A stretch of 64,000 nt of DNA from Planctomycetes bacterium MalM25. Its GTDB lineage: Bacteria > Planctomycetota > Planctomycetia > Pirellulales > Lacipirellulaceae. Below the pieces are notes generated by a model. That model worked only from the letters and a program-made list of their open reading frames with translations, was not told the DNA's origin and did no database searches. Made by a program: the position numbers and the translations under genes. The stretch covers positions 3,211,968 to 3,275,967 of the forward strand of contig CP036424.1 of the NCBI GenBank assembly GCA_007745835.1, given 5' to 3'. The first letter of the stretch is position 1. Every line of letters starts with the position of its first letter. Of the stretch, positions 26,522-34,858 are shown piece by piece.

Positions 26522-28390
26522 CTATTCCTCTCGCGCCGGCTGGGACCCCGTGGCGATGTCGAACTCGGACAACGCCGGCACAAGCATCGCGGCCGTCGCG
26601 AAGGCGAACGTGCCGACCGTCGCCAGGCCGACCAGGCTGTAGCTGCCCAGCAGGAAGCTCACGATCGCGTAGAACGTGGCGAAGGGCGCCGTGAACGACG
26701 CCAGCGCGATCGCCGCCGACGGGTTCCGCCAGCCGAGCGCCACGAACAGCGCCAGCCCGCCGCCGACGATGAAGCCGATAAACGAGGCGAACTGGCCCTC
26801 GAACGTGTCGGACAGCGCGAGCATCATCCGCATGCAGGTCGACACGCCCAGGAAAAGGAACAGCAGCGTGCCGACGCTCACGCCGATCGCCTTGCGGCTG
26901 CTGGCGTAGATCATCGCCGCGTGCAGGCCGAGCACCGCGGCGAAGACGTCCATCACCAGCAGGCAAGCGACCAGCACGCCGAGTTCCCACGGGCTGATGG
27001 CGCCGGTCCAGCCGATCCACAGGCAGAGCAACAGCGGCAGCACGATCATCTCGCGCGCGTTCCAAAACGCCCCGCCGAGCTTGCCGACGATCAACTCTTG
27101 CGGTGAGAGGTCGGTCGCGAGCAGCAGGTCGAGCGACTTGCCGTCGCGCTCGCCCGTGAGGGAGGTCACCGACAACGCGTTCACCAGCACGAGGCTCACC
27201 ACCAGCAGGGGCGCCATCGGCGCGGCGGCGGCGGGGATCATCGACCGGCTCGCGCCCGGCTCCTGAACCGCCTGAACCGTTGCCGCGGCGCAGACAGCGA
27301 AGATGACCAGGTAGGCCGCCTTCACCGCAATCACCTTCTTGCCGTACGCCCAGGTGCGGACCTCGCGCCAGAGGACCGGGTTGTTCCAGACCTCGCGCGA
27401 CTTGCCGCCGGCGTGGTGGACGGCGGCGTCCTGGCCGCGCGCCTTGCCGACGGCGACCGGCCCGGCGGCGTTGGTCAGAGTGGCAGCCGAGTCCTCTTCG
27501 GACGACTCGTCACTCGTGGGCCCGGCGGCGCGCAGCTCGCGCGACGGGTTCCAGACCCGCACCATGCCGATCGCGATCGCGCTGAGCAGGAAGGCCAACC
27601 CGAAGCCGATCGCCACGAACCAGCCGACCGAGTCGGCGGCGGATACGGGCGCGGCGGATGTCTCATCCCCAGCGAACAACGCCGGGGGGGGGCCGTAGCG
27701 GGGCTCCATCGCGGCCGCGAGCGCCCGCCAGGGGCTGATCCGCGCGGCGGCGTCGGCCGCTTCGAGCCCGCCGATCGTCGGCCCCAGCACGCCCGAGGCG
27801 ACGACCTCCCCCAGCGCGAGCCAGAGGACGAGGCCGATGGCCGTCAGCGCGAGGGCCTGGAACGTCTTTTCCCGCCACAGGGCGAGCGTCGACCCGAGGC
27901 TCCCCGCCGCGAGCGCCGCGGCGGCCGTCACGGCGATCGCCCAGCCGACCTGCCGATGATCGATCCCGCCGAGCAGGGCGAGGATCAGGAAGAAGGGGAC
28001 GACGGCGAGCGTCGCCACCAGCACGGTGAGCAGGCTGGCGAGCATGCGACCGAGGACGAGCTCGGAGTTCCGCAGGTCGGTCAGCAGCAGCAGCACGAGC
28101 GTGCCCCGGCTCTTCTCCTGCGACACGGCCGCCGCCGAAAAGAGGGCCGAAAACAGGACCGCGAGCGTCAGCACCAGCGGCGTGAGCAACTCGAAGACGG
28201 CCCGCCCGAACCGAGCGAGCCCCCCCGGCCCCGAGATGGCCGCGTCGCTCCCCCCCGCCCCGACGAAGACCTGCCAAGCGGTCAGCGCCAGCCCCAGAAG
28301 GCCGGCCACGAGCAGCACCCGCGCAACAAAGAACTGCGGCCTGCGGGGGGCGGTGATCGCTTCGCGGGTGAAGACGGGGCCGATGAACAC
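26522..28390 (-). CDS. ABC-2 type transporter permease, duplicated
   Basis: The 622 residues have about twelve membrane helices in two halves joined by a polar linker (DESSEEDSAATLTNAAGPVA) near residue 300. Each half carries a signature of ABC-2 permeases: SQEKSRGTLVLLLLTDLRNS near 90 and TGERDGKSLDLLLATDLSPQ near 415. The internal similarity points to a fusion of two permease subunits. No ATPase gene is next to it. The start MFIGPVFTREAITAPRR is typical for this family. The exported substrate is unknown. Confidence 0.88.
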   Translation of the reverse strand: MFIGPVFTREAITAPRRPQFFVARVLLVAGLLGLALTAWQVFVGAGGSDAAISGPGGLARFGRAVFELLTPLVLTLAVLFSALFSAAAVSQEKSRGTLVLLLLTDLRNSELVLGRMLASLLTVLVATLAVVPFFLILALLGGIDHRQVGWAIAVTAAAALAAGSLGSTLALWREKTFQALALTAIGLVLWLALGEVVASGVLGPTIGGLEAADAAARISPWRALAAAMEPRYGPPPALFAGDETSAAPVSAADSVGWFVAIGFGLAFLLSAIAIGMVRVWNPSRELRAAGPTSDESSEEDSAATLTNAAGPVAVGKARGQDAAVHHAGGKSREVWNNPVLWREVRTWAYGKKVIAVKAAYLVIFAVCAAATVQAVQEPGASRSMIPAAAAPMAPLLVVSLVLVNALSVTSLTGERDGKSLDLLLATDLSPQELIVGKLGGAFWNAREMIVLPLLLCLWIGWTGAISPWELGVLVACLLVMDVFAAVLGLHAAMIYASSRKAIGVSVGTLLFLFLGVSTCMRMMLALSDTFEGQFASFIGFIVGGGLALFVALGWRNPSAAIALASFTAPFATFYAIVSFLLGSYSLVGLATVGTFAFATAAMLVPALSEFDIATGSQPAREE

Positions 28391-28518
28391 GTTGGCAGAG
28401 AGGGCTTCCTGGGAGGCGATTGGGAAGCTCTCAGTTTACTCGGTCACGGCTCGTGGGGCAGAGGTCCCTTTTCAGCCCCAGATCGTTGTGTCGTCAAGCG
28501 GCTCCACGACAGACGTTC

Positions 28519-28778
28519 TTAGGATCTGCTAACGAGTCGGTCGTACTCAGCATGCGTGCCAATCCAGAACCAGACAAAATCGTCCCCTTCTTCTACCGCG
28601 AGCGCGCGATAGTGGCTGCCCACGCGGACGGAGCAAAACCTACCAACCTTCTTGAACTGCAGAGAAGGGTGTGATGCGTCCTGCTTTAGCAGCTGAAAGT
28701 CTTATCCGCTATTCTCTGCACCGCTTGGGGAAGTTGCTCGTAGCAATCCCAGAAAGGCTTCGGAGCGTAGTGCCTCAT
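28519..28778 (-). pseudogene. RelE/ParE-type toxin, frameshifted
   Basis: Reading from ATG 28778 gives MRHYAPKPFWDCYEQLPQAV followed by QRIADKTF, then one base is missing near 28695-28697 and the frame meets a stop (TTC AGC TGC TAA). In the next frame the protein resumes as QLLKQDASHPSLQFKKVGRF, then CSVRVGSHYRALAV and FVWFWIGTHAEYDRL, and ends at TAA 28519-28521. The joined product of about 86 residues matches a RelE/ParE-superfamily toxin. The start overlaps the antitoxin stop by ATGA. It is a single-base deletion, a sequencing error or a programmed slip. Confidence 0.8.
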
Positions 28779-28972
28779 AGCTCGCGGCTCTCGCCTTCCC
28801 GATGCGACTGGACGGCGGATTGGGCAAGCTCGTCGAGCCTTCCTGATCGAGCATCTTCAGAAATCTGAGCATCCCATGCCTGCGCGTCGAACTCGCTAAA
28901 CCAAGTGCGGAATTGCGCCAACTCACCTGGAGGTAAATTGGCGATCGCGGCTTCAAGTTGATCAAGGGACAT
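28775..28972 (-). CDS. Antitoxin of RelE/ParE-type module
   Basis: The 65 residues open MSLDQLEAAIANLPPGELAQ, then FRTWFSEFDAQAWDAQISED, and end HREGESREL. This is the small helical antitoxin that precedes RelE/ParE toxins in many genomes. It overlaps the toxin by 4 bases and is transcribed first, as usual. With the toxin frameshifted, the antitoxin is probably a relic or protects against related toxins. Confidence 0.78.
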   Translation of the reverse strand: MSLDQLEAAIANLPPGELAQFRTWFSEFDAQAWDAQISEDARSGRLDELAQSAVQSHREGESREL

Positions 28973-29020
28973 CTTGGGCTCTCTGCTTCAGAAGAGTCGG
29001 TTCCGTTCCCTCAAGTATAC

Positions 29021-30100
29021 TCACAGTGCATCGATCACCATCTGGCCGATCGCGTCGGTGCCGTAGCCGCTGCGGTCGAGGCTCTTGCCCTCGAATTTGG
29101 GGGTCACCTTGCGGACGGCGGCGCCGATCTGCTCCCCCGCTTGGATCGCGGCCGCGTTCTGCTTGATGCGGCCCGTCTCGCGGAGCAGGAGGCCGAGCGA
29201 ATCGATCGTCGCGATCGGGTTCGCCACGTTCTGGCCCGCGATGTCCGGCGCGCTGCCGTGGACCGGCTCGAACATGCCCGGCGCGGCGCCGTCGGGGTTC
29301 AGGTTGCCGCTGCTCGCGATCCCCATGCCGCCCGCGATCGCGGCGCCCAGGTCGGTGATGATGTCGCCGAACATGTTCGGCACGACGATCGTGTCGTAGA
29401 CCTCGGGCTTGCTCACCATGTACATGCAGCACGCGTCGACGTGGTGGTACGCGGTCTCGACGTCCGGGTACTCCTCGGCGACCTCCTGGAAGGCGCGGTG
29501 CCACGTGTCGCCGGCGAACGTGAGGACGTTCGTCTTGTGGACGAGCGTCAGGTGCTTCCGCTGGCGGGTCTTGGCGAGCTCGAACGCGTAGCGGACGCAG
29601 CGCTCGACGCCGAAGCGGGTCGCCACCATCGTCTGGCTGGCGATCTCCTGTGGCGTCCCCTTGCGGACGAAACCGCCGACGCCGCAGTAGAGGTCCTCGG
29701 TGTTCTCACGGACGCAGACGAAGTCGATGTGCTCGCTCGTCTTCCCTTTGAGGGGGGTCTCGATGCCCGGGTAGAGCGTCACGGGACGCAGGTTGATGTA
29801 CTGGTCCAGCTCGAAGCGGAGCTTGAGCAGGATCCCCTTCTCGATCACCCCGCCCGCGAGTCGCGGGTCGTTGGGCAAGCCGCCGACGGCGCCCAGCAGG
29901 ATCGCGTCGAAGCCGCGGAGCGCACTGACGTCCTCGTCCTCTAGGATGTGGCCGGTCTCCAAGAAATGGGCGGCCGAGAACGGGAAGTCGGTTGTCTCGT
30001 AATCGAGTCCGCACGCGGTGGCGGCGGCCTTCAGGACTTCGAGCGAGGCGCCAACGACTTCGGGACCGATGCCGTCGCCGGCGAGTACAGCGAGTTTCAT
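29021..30100 (-). CDS. leuB: 3-isopropylmalate dehydrogenase
   Basis: Oxidatively decarboxylates 3-isopropylmalate in leucine synthesis, using NAD. Signatures are the N-terminal LAGDGIGPEVV, FDAILLGAVG, LLKLRFELDQYINLRPV, VRENTEDLYCGVGG, HKTNVLTFAGDTW and VVPNMFGDIITDLGAAIAGG, then FEPVHGSAPDIAGQNVANP. The length of 359 is normal. It stands apart from other leucine genes here, as is usual in planctomycetes. The region upstream holds a palindromic repeat. Confidence 0.96.
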   Translation of the reverse strand: MKLAVLAGDGIGPEVVGASLEVLKAAATACGLDYETTDFPFSAAHFLETGHILEDEDVSALRGFDAILLGAVGGLPNDPRLAGGVIEKGILLKLRFELDQYINLRPVTLYPGIETPLKGKTSEHIDFVCVRENTEDLYCGVGGFVRKGTPQEIASQTMVATRFGVERCVRYAFELAKTRQRKHLTLVHKTNVLTFAGDTWHRAFQEVAEEYPDVETAYHHVDACCMYMVSKPEVYDTIVVPNMFGDIITDLGAAIAGGMGIASSGNLNPDGAAPGMFEPVHGSAPDIAGQNVANPIATIDSLGLLLRETGRIKQNAAAIQAGEQIGAAVRKVTPKFEGKSLDRSGYGTDAIGQMVIDAL

Positions 30101-30109
30101 TGGGGGGTT

Positions 30110-30188
30110 GTCAGTGGACAGTGGCCGGTGGTCAGGAGAAACCGCTTAGTTTAGCTGCCGTCTGTCCACTGGCTACTGGCCACTGGCG
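30110..30188. repeat. Palindromic repeat (CAGTGGACAGTGGCC family) overlapping a gene end
   Basis: GTCAGTGGACAGTGGCCGGT pairs imperfectly with GTCCACTGGCTACTGGCCAC across a 35-base loop. It lies between leuB and the Rieske gene, and its right arm encodes the last residues and the stop (VASGQ, TAG at 30173-30175) of the Rieske protein. Confidence 0.75.
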
Positions 30189-30499
30189 ACTTCTTTGACC
30201 TGCACCTCGTCGCCGACGACGCGGGTCTCGAACACCTCGACGCCCAGACGCGGGTTGTCGGCCCATTTGCCGTCGTCCAGACGGAAACGCCAGCCGTGCC
30301 AGGGGCAGAAGACCTCGCCCTCCTCGACGCACCCCGCCCCGAGCGATGCGCCCTGGTGCGGGCAGAGATCATCGATCGCCCGGTACCGGCCCTCGACGAG
30401 GAAGATCGCAACGAGCCGCTCGCCGACGGCGACCGTCTTCCCCTCGCCCTCGGCGATCTCGCCGACGCGGGCGACCGTAACGTAGTCCGCCATGCTCAC
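30173..30499 (-). CDS. Rieske [2Fe-2S] protein (NirD-like)
   Basis: The 108 residues form a single Rieske domain. The cluster ligands are in CPHQG (C46, H48) and CPWHGW (C65, H68). It resembles NirD and ferredoxin components of small oxygenases. No partner reductase or oxygenase is adjacent, so the electron partner is unknown. The start overlaps the upstream gene stop (ATGA at 30496-30499). The C-terminal VASGQ comes from a dispersed repeat. Confidence 0.9.
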   Translation of the reverse strand: MSMADYVTVARVGEIAEGEGKTVAVGERLVAIFLVEGRYRAIDDLCPHQGASLGAGCVEEGEVFCPWHGWRFRLDDGKWADNPRLGVEVFETRVVGDEVQVKEVASGQ

Positions 30500-31521
30500 T
30501 CCACCGCCGCCGGCTCAAGCGTCTCGTCGGCAGGGACCTCGCCGGCCGAAGCGGGGGCGGCGGGCTCTTCTTCGGCGGGCCCTTCTTCAACCGAAGCCTG
30601 GATCCCCATCTCGGGGGTCTCGTCCTCGGCGACCGACCGCAGCTCGATGTTCTGGACGATCTGGTTGACGATCTCGCGGTCGCCGACTTTGACGATCACG
30701 TCCATCTCCTGCGAGACCTTCGAACTGACGAGGCGGCCGAGCTCCGCGTCGAACAGGATCTCGCCGTCGGACGACTTGGTCTTGATCGTGACGTCGAACT
30801 GCTGGTCTTCGCCGCCGGTGGACTCCATCTCGATCGACGGGGCGAAGACCTCCAGCCGGCGGCCGTCGACGCGGCGGGGGCCCTTGTAGGTGTAGGTGGT
30901 CGCGACCTTCATCGGCCCCATCTGCGGCGCCTGCACCTCGTTGGTGATGGTCCAGTGGTCGTTGAGCACGAGCGGTTCGTTGGGGAACTGCATCGCGCCC
31001 TGCTGGCTCATCTGTTTGACCATGTCGGACGACATGGCGCCGCCGGGCAAGCGGTCGAAGGCCTGGGCGAGCTCGTCGCTCAGCTCGACGTCGGTGATCT
31101 TGCCGTTGGGGAGCATGGTCGCGAGGAAGTCGTTCTCGATCATCGCCTCGAACATGGGGGCGACCAGCGCGGCCATGCCGGCGGGCGGGTCGCCGTCGTC
31201 CGAGTCGTAGTTGAAGCCCTGCCCCATCGGCGCGACGCTCTGCATCACCACCCGCTCGACCCCCTGCCGCAGCCGGCACGCGCCCGACTCGTCCGGCCCG
31301 CTGTCGACCGTCCACCGCATGAGCGTCGCGGTCTCGGACGTCGTGTTGATCTGCCCCGCCGGGCCGGCGTTCATCGCCATCTCCATCGACTGCGTCATCA
31401 GGTAACGCGTCGTGTCCCCCTCGGCCCACTTCCAAACGAGGGGCTCCTCCGCGAGGGCCTGGCTCGCGAAGACGAGGATCGCGCCGAGTCGCAAAGTCGC
31501 GGAGGAGTGGTGCATATTCAA
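30496..31521 (-). CDS. Secreted DUF6263-like protein
   Basis: The 341 residues have a signal peptide (MNMHHSSATLRLGAILVFAS, cleavage near ALA). The mature part starts LVWKWAEGDTTRYLMTQSME, a match to the start of 10583-11449. It continues with LPNGKITDVELSDELAQAFD and FDAELGRLVSSKVSQEMDVI, and ends in an Ala/Glu/Pro tail. The function is unknown. It is the first gene of a two-gene unit with the Rieske protein, with a 4-base overlap. Confidence 0.78.
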   Translation of the reverse strand: MNMHHSSATLRLGAILVFASQALAEEPLVWKWAEGDTTRYLMTQSMEMAMNAGPAGQINTTSETATLMRWTVDSGPDESGACRLRQGVERVVMQSVAPMGQGFNYDSDDGDPPAGMAALVAPMFEAMIENDFLATMLPNGKITDVELSDELAQAFDRLPGGAMSSDMVKQMSQQGAMQFPNEPLVLNDHWTITNEVQAPQMGPMKVATTYTYKGPRRVDGRRLEVFAPSIEMESTGGEDQQFDVTIKTKSSDGEILFDAELGRLVSSKVSQEMDVIVKVGDREIVNQIVQNIELRSVAEDETPEMGIQASVEEGPAEEEPAAPASAGEVPADETLEPAAVE

Positions 31522-31534
31522 TCTCAGTAATCGA

Positions 31535-31567
31535 TGTAGGAGGGGTCTCCCGACCCCGATTCCGGCG
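31535..31567. repeat. Half copy of the TGTAGGAGG-TCTCC repeat
   Basis: TGTAGGAGGGGTCTCCCGAC followed by CCCGATTCCGGCG is a diverged single arm of the palindrome at 34859-34943. It lies just upstream of the DUF6263-like gene at 31521. Confidence 0.55.
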
Positions 31568-31618
31568 TCTTAGCCGATGGGCTGGCCAACCGTCATCACA
31601 GGCTGGTGGTCAGTCCCA

Positions 31619-32359
31619 TCATAGCGTGATCGAGCCGCCCGGTTCGAGGACGATCGGCTCGGCGTCGGTCCGCTTCCGGATTTCCTCGGCCCACGCGGCG
31701 GCGTCCTGCTCGATCGGGGGGAAGGTGTTGTAGTGGCACGGCAGCACCTTCGCGGGCCTCAGCAGCTTGGTCGCGATCACCGAGTCGGCGGGGCCCATCG
31801 TGAAGAGGTCGCCGATCGGCAGCACCGCGAGGTCGAGGGGCGAACCGTTCAGATCCGCATCGCCGATCAATTGCATGTCGGCGAACAGCGACGTGTCGCA
31901 GGCGAAGTAGAGCCGCTTGCCGCCGGTGGTGATCTCCAGGCCCATCGCCACGCCGGCGTAGGTCCCGTCGGGCAGGCTGCTGGAGTGGTGCGCGGCGGTC
32001 ATCTTCACGCGCCCGCAAGCCCCGGACCCCTTGGAAATCAGCTCGTAGCCGCCCCCCGGATTCATGCCGACGACGTGATCCGCCGGCACGCCCTGCCCCG
32101 CCAGCCAGAGCGAGATCTCGTACGCCGTGAGGACCGTCGCGCCGGTCCGTTTAGCGATCGCGACCGTGTCACCGAGGTGATCTCCGTGCCCGTGCGACAG
32201 GACGAGGTAGTCCGCCTCCACGTCTTCGGCCTTCACGGGCGCGGTGGGCGAGTCGTTCAGGAACGGGTCGATGAGGACCTTCGTGCCGTCCCCCGTCGTC
32301 TCAGAAACACAGTCGAGCGACCAAGCGTTGTGGCCGAGCCAGGTGAGCGTTGTGGGCAT
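31619..32359 (-). CDS. UPF0173 metal-dependent hydrolase (beta-lactamase fold)
   Basis: The 246 residues match the UPF0173 branch of the metallo-beta-lactamase fold. Visible parts are TWLGHNAWSL at the N-terminus, IDPFLNDSP, the metal motif SHGHGDHLGD near residue 55, VKMTAAHHSSS, YFACDTSLFADM and PCHYNTFPPI near the C-terminus. The substrate is unknown. It stands alone between repeats. Confidence 0.92.
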   Translation of the reverse strand: MPTTLTWLGHNAWSLDCVSETTGDGTKVLIDPFLNDSPTAPVKAEDVEADYLVLSHGHGDHLGDTVAIAKRTGATVLTAYEISLWLAGQGVPADHVVGMNPGGGYELISKGSGACGRVKMTAAHHSSSLPDGTYAGVAMGLEITTGGKRLYFACDTSLFADMQLIGDADLNGSPLDLAVLPIGDLFTMGPADSVIATKLLRPAKVLPCHYNTFPPIEQDAAAWAEEIRKRTDAEPIVLEPGGSITL

Positions 32360-32380
32360 TCGTCTATCGCCGGGGTTCTG

Positions 32381-32414
32381 GGTTCACCACGGAGGGCACA
32401 GAGAGCACGGAGAA
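32381..32414. repeat. Dispersed repeat, left copy flanking a small gene
   Basis: GGTTCACCACGGAGGGCACA then GAGAGCACGGAGAA. It is the inverse of the copy at 32783-32817, and the two bracket the gene at 32418-32777. Confidence 0.82.
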
Positions 32415-32417
32415 GAG

Positions 32418-32777
32418 TTAGCTCTCAGTGGCTTGTATGAGTCGGCACTGGCCTGATTCAACGGTGCTATCAGCGCGATTGAACTGGAATGTGCCGGACC
32501 CATCTGTACCGATTTCCATTTGGAGATTGAGATCTGCCAAGACAGGCCGATTGAGCAATATGACTCCGTCTTGCATATGGATTACAGATTCTTGCTCGAC
32601 ATGCTTGTTGTCTTGAATCAATGAGCCAAGCGGATGATCAAACAACGCTGAATGCTCGGGAACACCAGTAAACACTGAGTCTATCGGCTCGATTATCTTG
32701 TGGATTGGAAGACCCCCCGCGATGAGCAAGAAGCCAAGCAGCTCACCCTCGTTCGTCATTAGCTTAATTGCCGGCAT
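32418..32777 (-). CDS. Small orphan protein bracketed by inverted repeats
   Basis: The 119 residues (MPAIKLMTNEGELLGFLLIA... ending LIQATES) have no family I recognise, no signal peptide and no membrane helix. A short beta-rich pattern (QDGVILLNRPVLADLNLQME) is visible. The gene is clearly more AT-rich than the neighbours. Inverted copies of one repeat lie 4 bases after its stop and 6 bases before its start, so gene and repeats could have moved as one cassette. Confidence 0.6.
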   Translation of the reverse strand: MPAIKLMTNEGELLGFLLIAGGLPIHKIIEPIDSVFTGVPEHSALFDHPLGSLIQDNKHVEQESVIHMQDGVILLNRPVLADLNLQMEIGTDGSGTFQFNRADSTVESGQCRLIQATES

Positions 32778-32782
32778 GCTTG

Positions 32783-32817
32783 CTCTCTCTGTGCTCTCTG
32801 TGCCCTCCGTGGTGAAT
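32783..32817. repeat. Dispersed repeat, right copy flanking a small gene
   Basis: CTCTCTGTGCTCTCTGTGCC then CTCCGTGGTGAATC, the reverse complement of 32381-32414. It sits between the small gene and the pgi stop. Confidence 0.82.
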
Positions 32818-32822
32818 CCTAC

Positions 32823-34205
32823 CTAACTCCGCAAGATCGCGTTCATGTTCTTCTTGTAAGCCTCCACGCCCGGCTGGCCGTAGGGGTTGATGCCGATCAG
32901 GCGGCCTTCGACCACCGTGGCGAGCATCAGCATCTGGAGGAGCTGGCCGATCGTGTGCTCGTCGAGCTTCGGCAGGACGAGGTCGGTCGTCGGGCGGTTG
33001 TCCTCGGCGTAGGCCTGGTTGGTGCCGGCGATGGCGGCGCGGAGGATGTCGGGCAGGGTCTTGCCAGCCAGCTCGTTGAGCTGGTCCTGGTTGTTGTCCG
33101 ATTGGCCGATGGCGAGCGGTGTGGAGTCTTGCGACTCGACGATGACGTTCGTGATCAGCTTGTCGCGGACGCCCTCCTGGTGCTGCTGGCCGCGGCTGTG
33201 CAGGTCACGGGTGTTGACGATCGTCAGCGGCAGGGCGCCCTGCTCGTTCTTGCCGAGGCTCTCGGCGAGCAGCTGGTCGTACCACAGGCCGGTCGCCTCG
33301 AGCCGCTTGCCCCAGGTGCTGAGGATGCGGGTGACGCACTCCTCGGTCTCTTCGAGCAGGTGGCTCACGCCGACGTACTGCAAGACGACGTTCTCAGCCA
33401 CGGGCGCGGTGGCGAAATGGTCGTTCATCGCCTTCGCGCCGGCGAGGAGCTTCTCGATGTCGAGGCCCATCAGCGCCGCCGGCAGCAGGCCTACCGCCGA
33501 GAGGACGCTGAACCGCCCGCCGACGCCGTCGGGGACTTCGTAGAGGTCCTGCGCGCCGAGCGCAGTCGAGAGATCAAAGAGCTTGCCGCTCTTGCCGGTC
33601 ACGGGGACGAACCGGTCGGTCAGCTGGTCACCCGCCGAGTCGGCCAGCTCGCGCAGAAAAATCCGTGTGGCGGCGGCCGTCTCGAGCGTTCCGCCCGACT
33701 TGCTGATGACCACCACGCCCCACGGCTCGTCGCGGCTCTTGAGCAGCTCGATCAGCCCGGTGGCGGCGTCGTTGTCGACGTTGTTCCCCTCGAAGTAGAC
33801 CCGCGGCCGGCCATTTCGTTTCTCCGCCGGCACTTCGTTGTAGTACGGGTGGCAGCACGACTCGAGCAGCGCCCGCGCGCCCATGTACGAGCCGCCGATG
33901 CCCAGGACCACGACACTCTGGCACGCACCGGCGAGGCGGTCGGCGGTCGCCTTCAGGCGGGCCAGTTCGCTGTCGGCGCCCTTCGCTTCGAGCTCGGCGA
34001 GCAGGCGGTCCGGCAGCAGGTGGAACCCGGCGTCGAGCGGCTCTTTTTCTGGCGTAGCTTCCGCTCCGCACGCCCACAGGTCGGCGTCGGCGAGGACCTC
34101 GGCGCGGGCCGATTCGAGCCGCGGCGCGAGGGCGTCGAGCTCCGCTTGCGAGGTTCCCCCCTGTTCGAAGAGGGCGGCGGACGGGTCGTACTTGAGCAAG
34201 GACAT
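32823..34205 (-). CDS. pgi: Glucose-6-phosphate isomerase
   Basis: Interconverts glucose 6-phosphate and fructose 6-phosphate. Key blocks are VVLGIGGSYMGARALLE, VVISKSGGTLETAAA (sugar-phosphate binding), TGKSGKLFDLS, GVGGRFSVLSAVGLLPAALM and the C-terminal QLLQMLMLATVVEGRLIGIN with YGQPGVEAYKKNM. The 460 residues match the shorter bacterial class rather than the E. coli-type 549. A palindromic repeat lies directly upstream. Confidence 0.96.
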   Translation of the reverse strand: MSLLKYDPSAALFEQGGTSQAELDALAPRLESARAEVLADADLWACGAEATPEKEPLDAGFHLLPDRLLAELEAKGADSELARLKATADRLAGACQSVVVLGIGGSYMGARALLESCCHPYYNEVPAEKRNGRPRVYFEGNNVDNDAATGLIELLKSRDEPWGVVVISKSGGTLETAAATRIFLRELADSAGDQLTDRFVPVTGKSGKLFDLSTALGAQDLYEVPDGVGGRFSVLSAVGLLPAALMGLDIEKLLAGAKAMNDHFATAPVAENVVLQYVGVSHLLEETEECVTRILSTWGKRLEATGLWYDQLLAESLGKNEQGALPLTIVNTRDLHSRGQQHQEGVRDKLITNVIVESQDSTPLAIGQSDNNQDQLNELAGKTLPDILRAAIAGTNQAYAEDNRPTTDLVLPKLDEHTIGQLLQMLMLATVVEGRLIGINPYGQPGVEAYKKNMNAILRS

Positions 34206-34227
34206 CGTCGTTTCGGTGGGTTCGGAT

Positions 34228-34304
34228 TAACCACGGAGAGCACAGAGAACACAGAGGAAAGACCGGTGTCTTCTCTGTGCTCTCTGTGTCCTCTGTGGTG
34301 AACT
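34228..34304. repeat. Palindromic double copy of the CCACGGAG-CACAGAG repeat
   Basis: TTAACCACGGAGAGCACAGA (34228 on) faces CTCTGTGTCCTCTGTGGTGA (ending 34301). The two arms of about 33 bases pair with a few mismatches around a short CGGTGT loop. It lies between aroK and pgi. Confidence 0.8.
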
Positions 34305-34342
34305 GAATACGTGGCGGATTCTACTGGCAGAAACGCCGTAGG

Positions 34343-34849
34343 TCAGCCGCCCAAGGCGGCTTCGATCCGCTGGCAGACCGCCTCGGTCGTTGGGCCCGAG
34401 CCGTCGACCGTGATCTCGGCGTACCGGCGGTAGAGGGCGACGCGCTCCTCGAACAGCTCCTCGAAGGTCTGATCGGGCCGCTTCGCGAGGCCCCGATCGG
34501 AGTGGTCGCCGACCCGGGCGAGGAGTGTCGGGAGATCGACCTCCAGGTAGACCAGCACGCCCTGCTCGCGCAGGTGGGCCATCCCCGCGGGGCTGTAGAC
34601 GACGCTCCCGCCGGTGGCGATCACCGCGCCCGCCGCGTCGACGCTCAGGACAGCCTGTTCCTCGGCGTCGCGGAGGACATCGTGGCCTTCGGCGTCGACG
34701 ATCTGCTGCAACGTCGCCCCGGCGGCGGACTGGATCAGCAGGTCGGTGTCGAGGAAACCGAGCCCGAGCCGCTTCGCCAGCACGACGCCAACGGTGCTCT
34801 TGCCGCAGCCGGGCATGCCAATCAGGACGACGTTGGGGCGGTTCTTCAT
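34343..34849 (-). CDS. aroK: Shikimate kinase
   Basis: Phosphorylates shikimate in the aromatic amino acid pathway. The Walker A loop GMPGCGKSTVG is at 12-22, followed by DTDLLIQSAAG (substrate Asp) and ATGGSVVYSPAGMAHLREQG (Walker B-like GG). LAKRPDQTFEELFEERVALY is the lid region with the conserved R and R-x-x-x-Y. The 168 residues match the family. It stands as a single gene between two palindromic repeats. Confidence 0.95.
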   Translation of the reverse strand: MKNRPNVVLIGMPGCGKSTVGVVLAKRLGLGFLDTDLLIQSAAGATLQQIVDAEGHDVLRDAEEQAVLSVDAAGAVIATGGSVVYSPAGMAHLREQGVLVYLEVDLPTLLARVGDHSDRGLAKRPDQTFEELFEERVALYRRYAEITVDGSGPTTEAVCQRIEAALGG

Positions 34850-34858
34850 AGTCGTGAC

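Noticed and set aside
28420-28674. Plus-strand frame of 84 codons
   Set aside because: It is antisense to the frameshifted toxin, whose reading is supported by family-like sequence.
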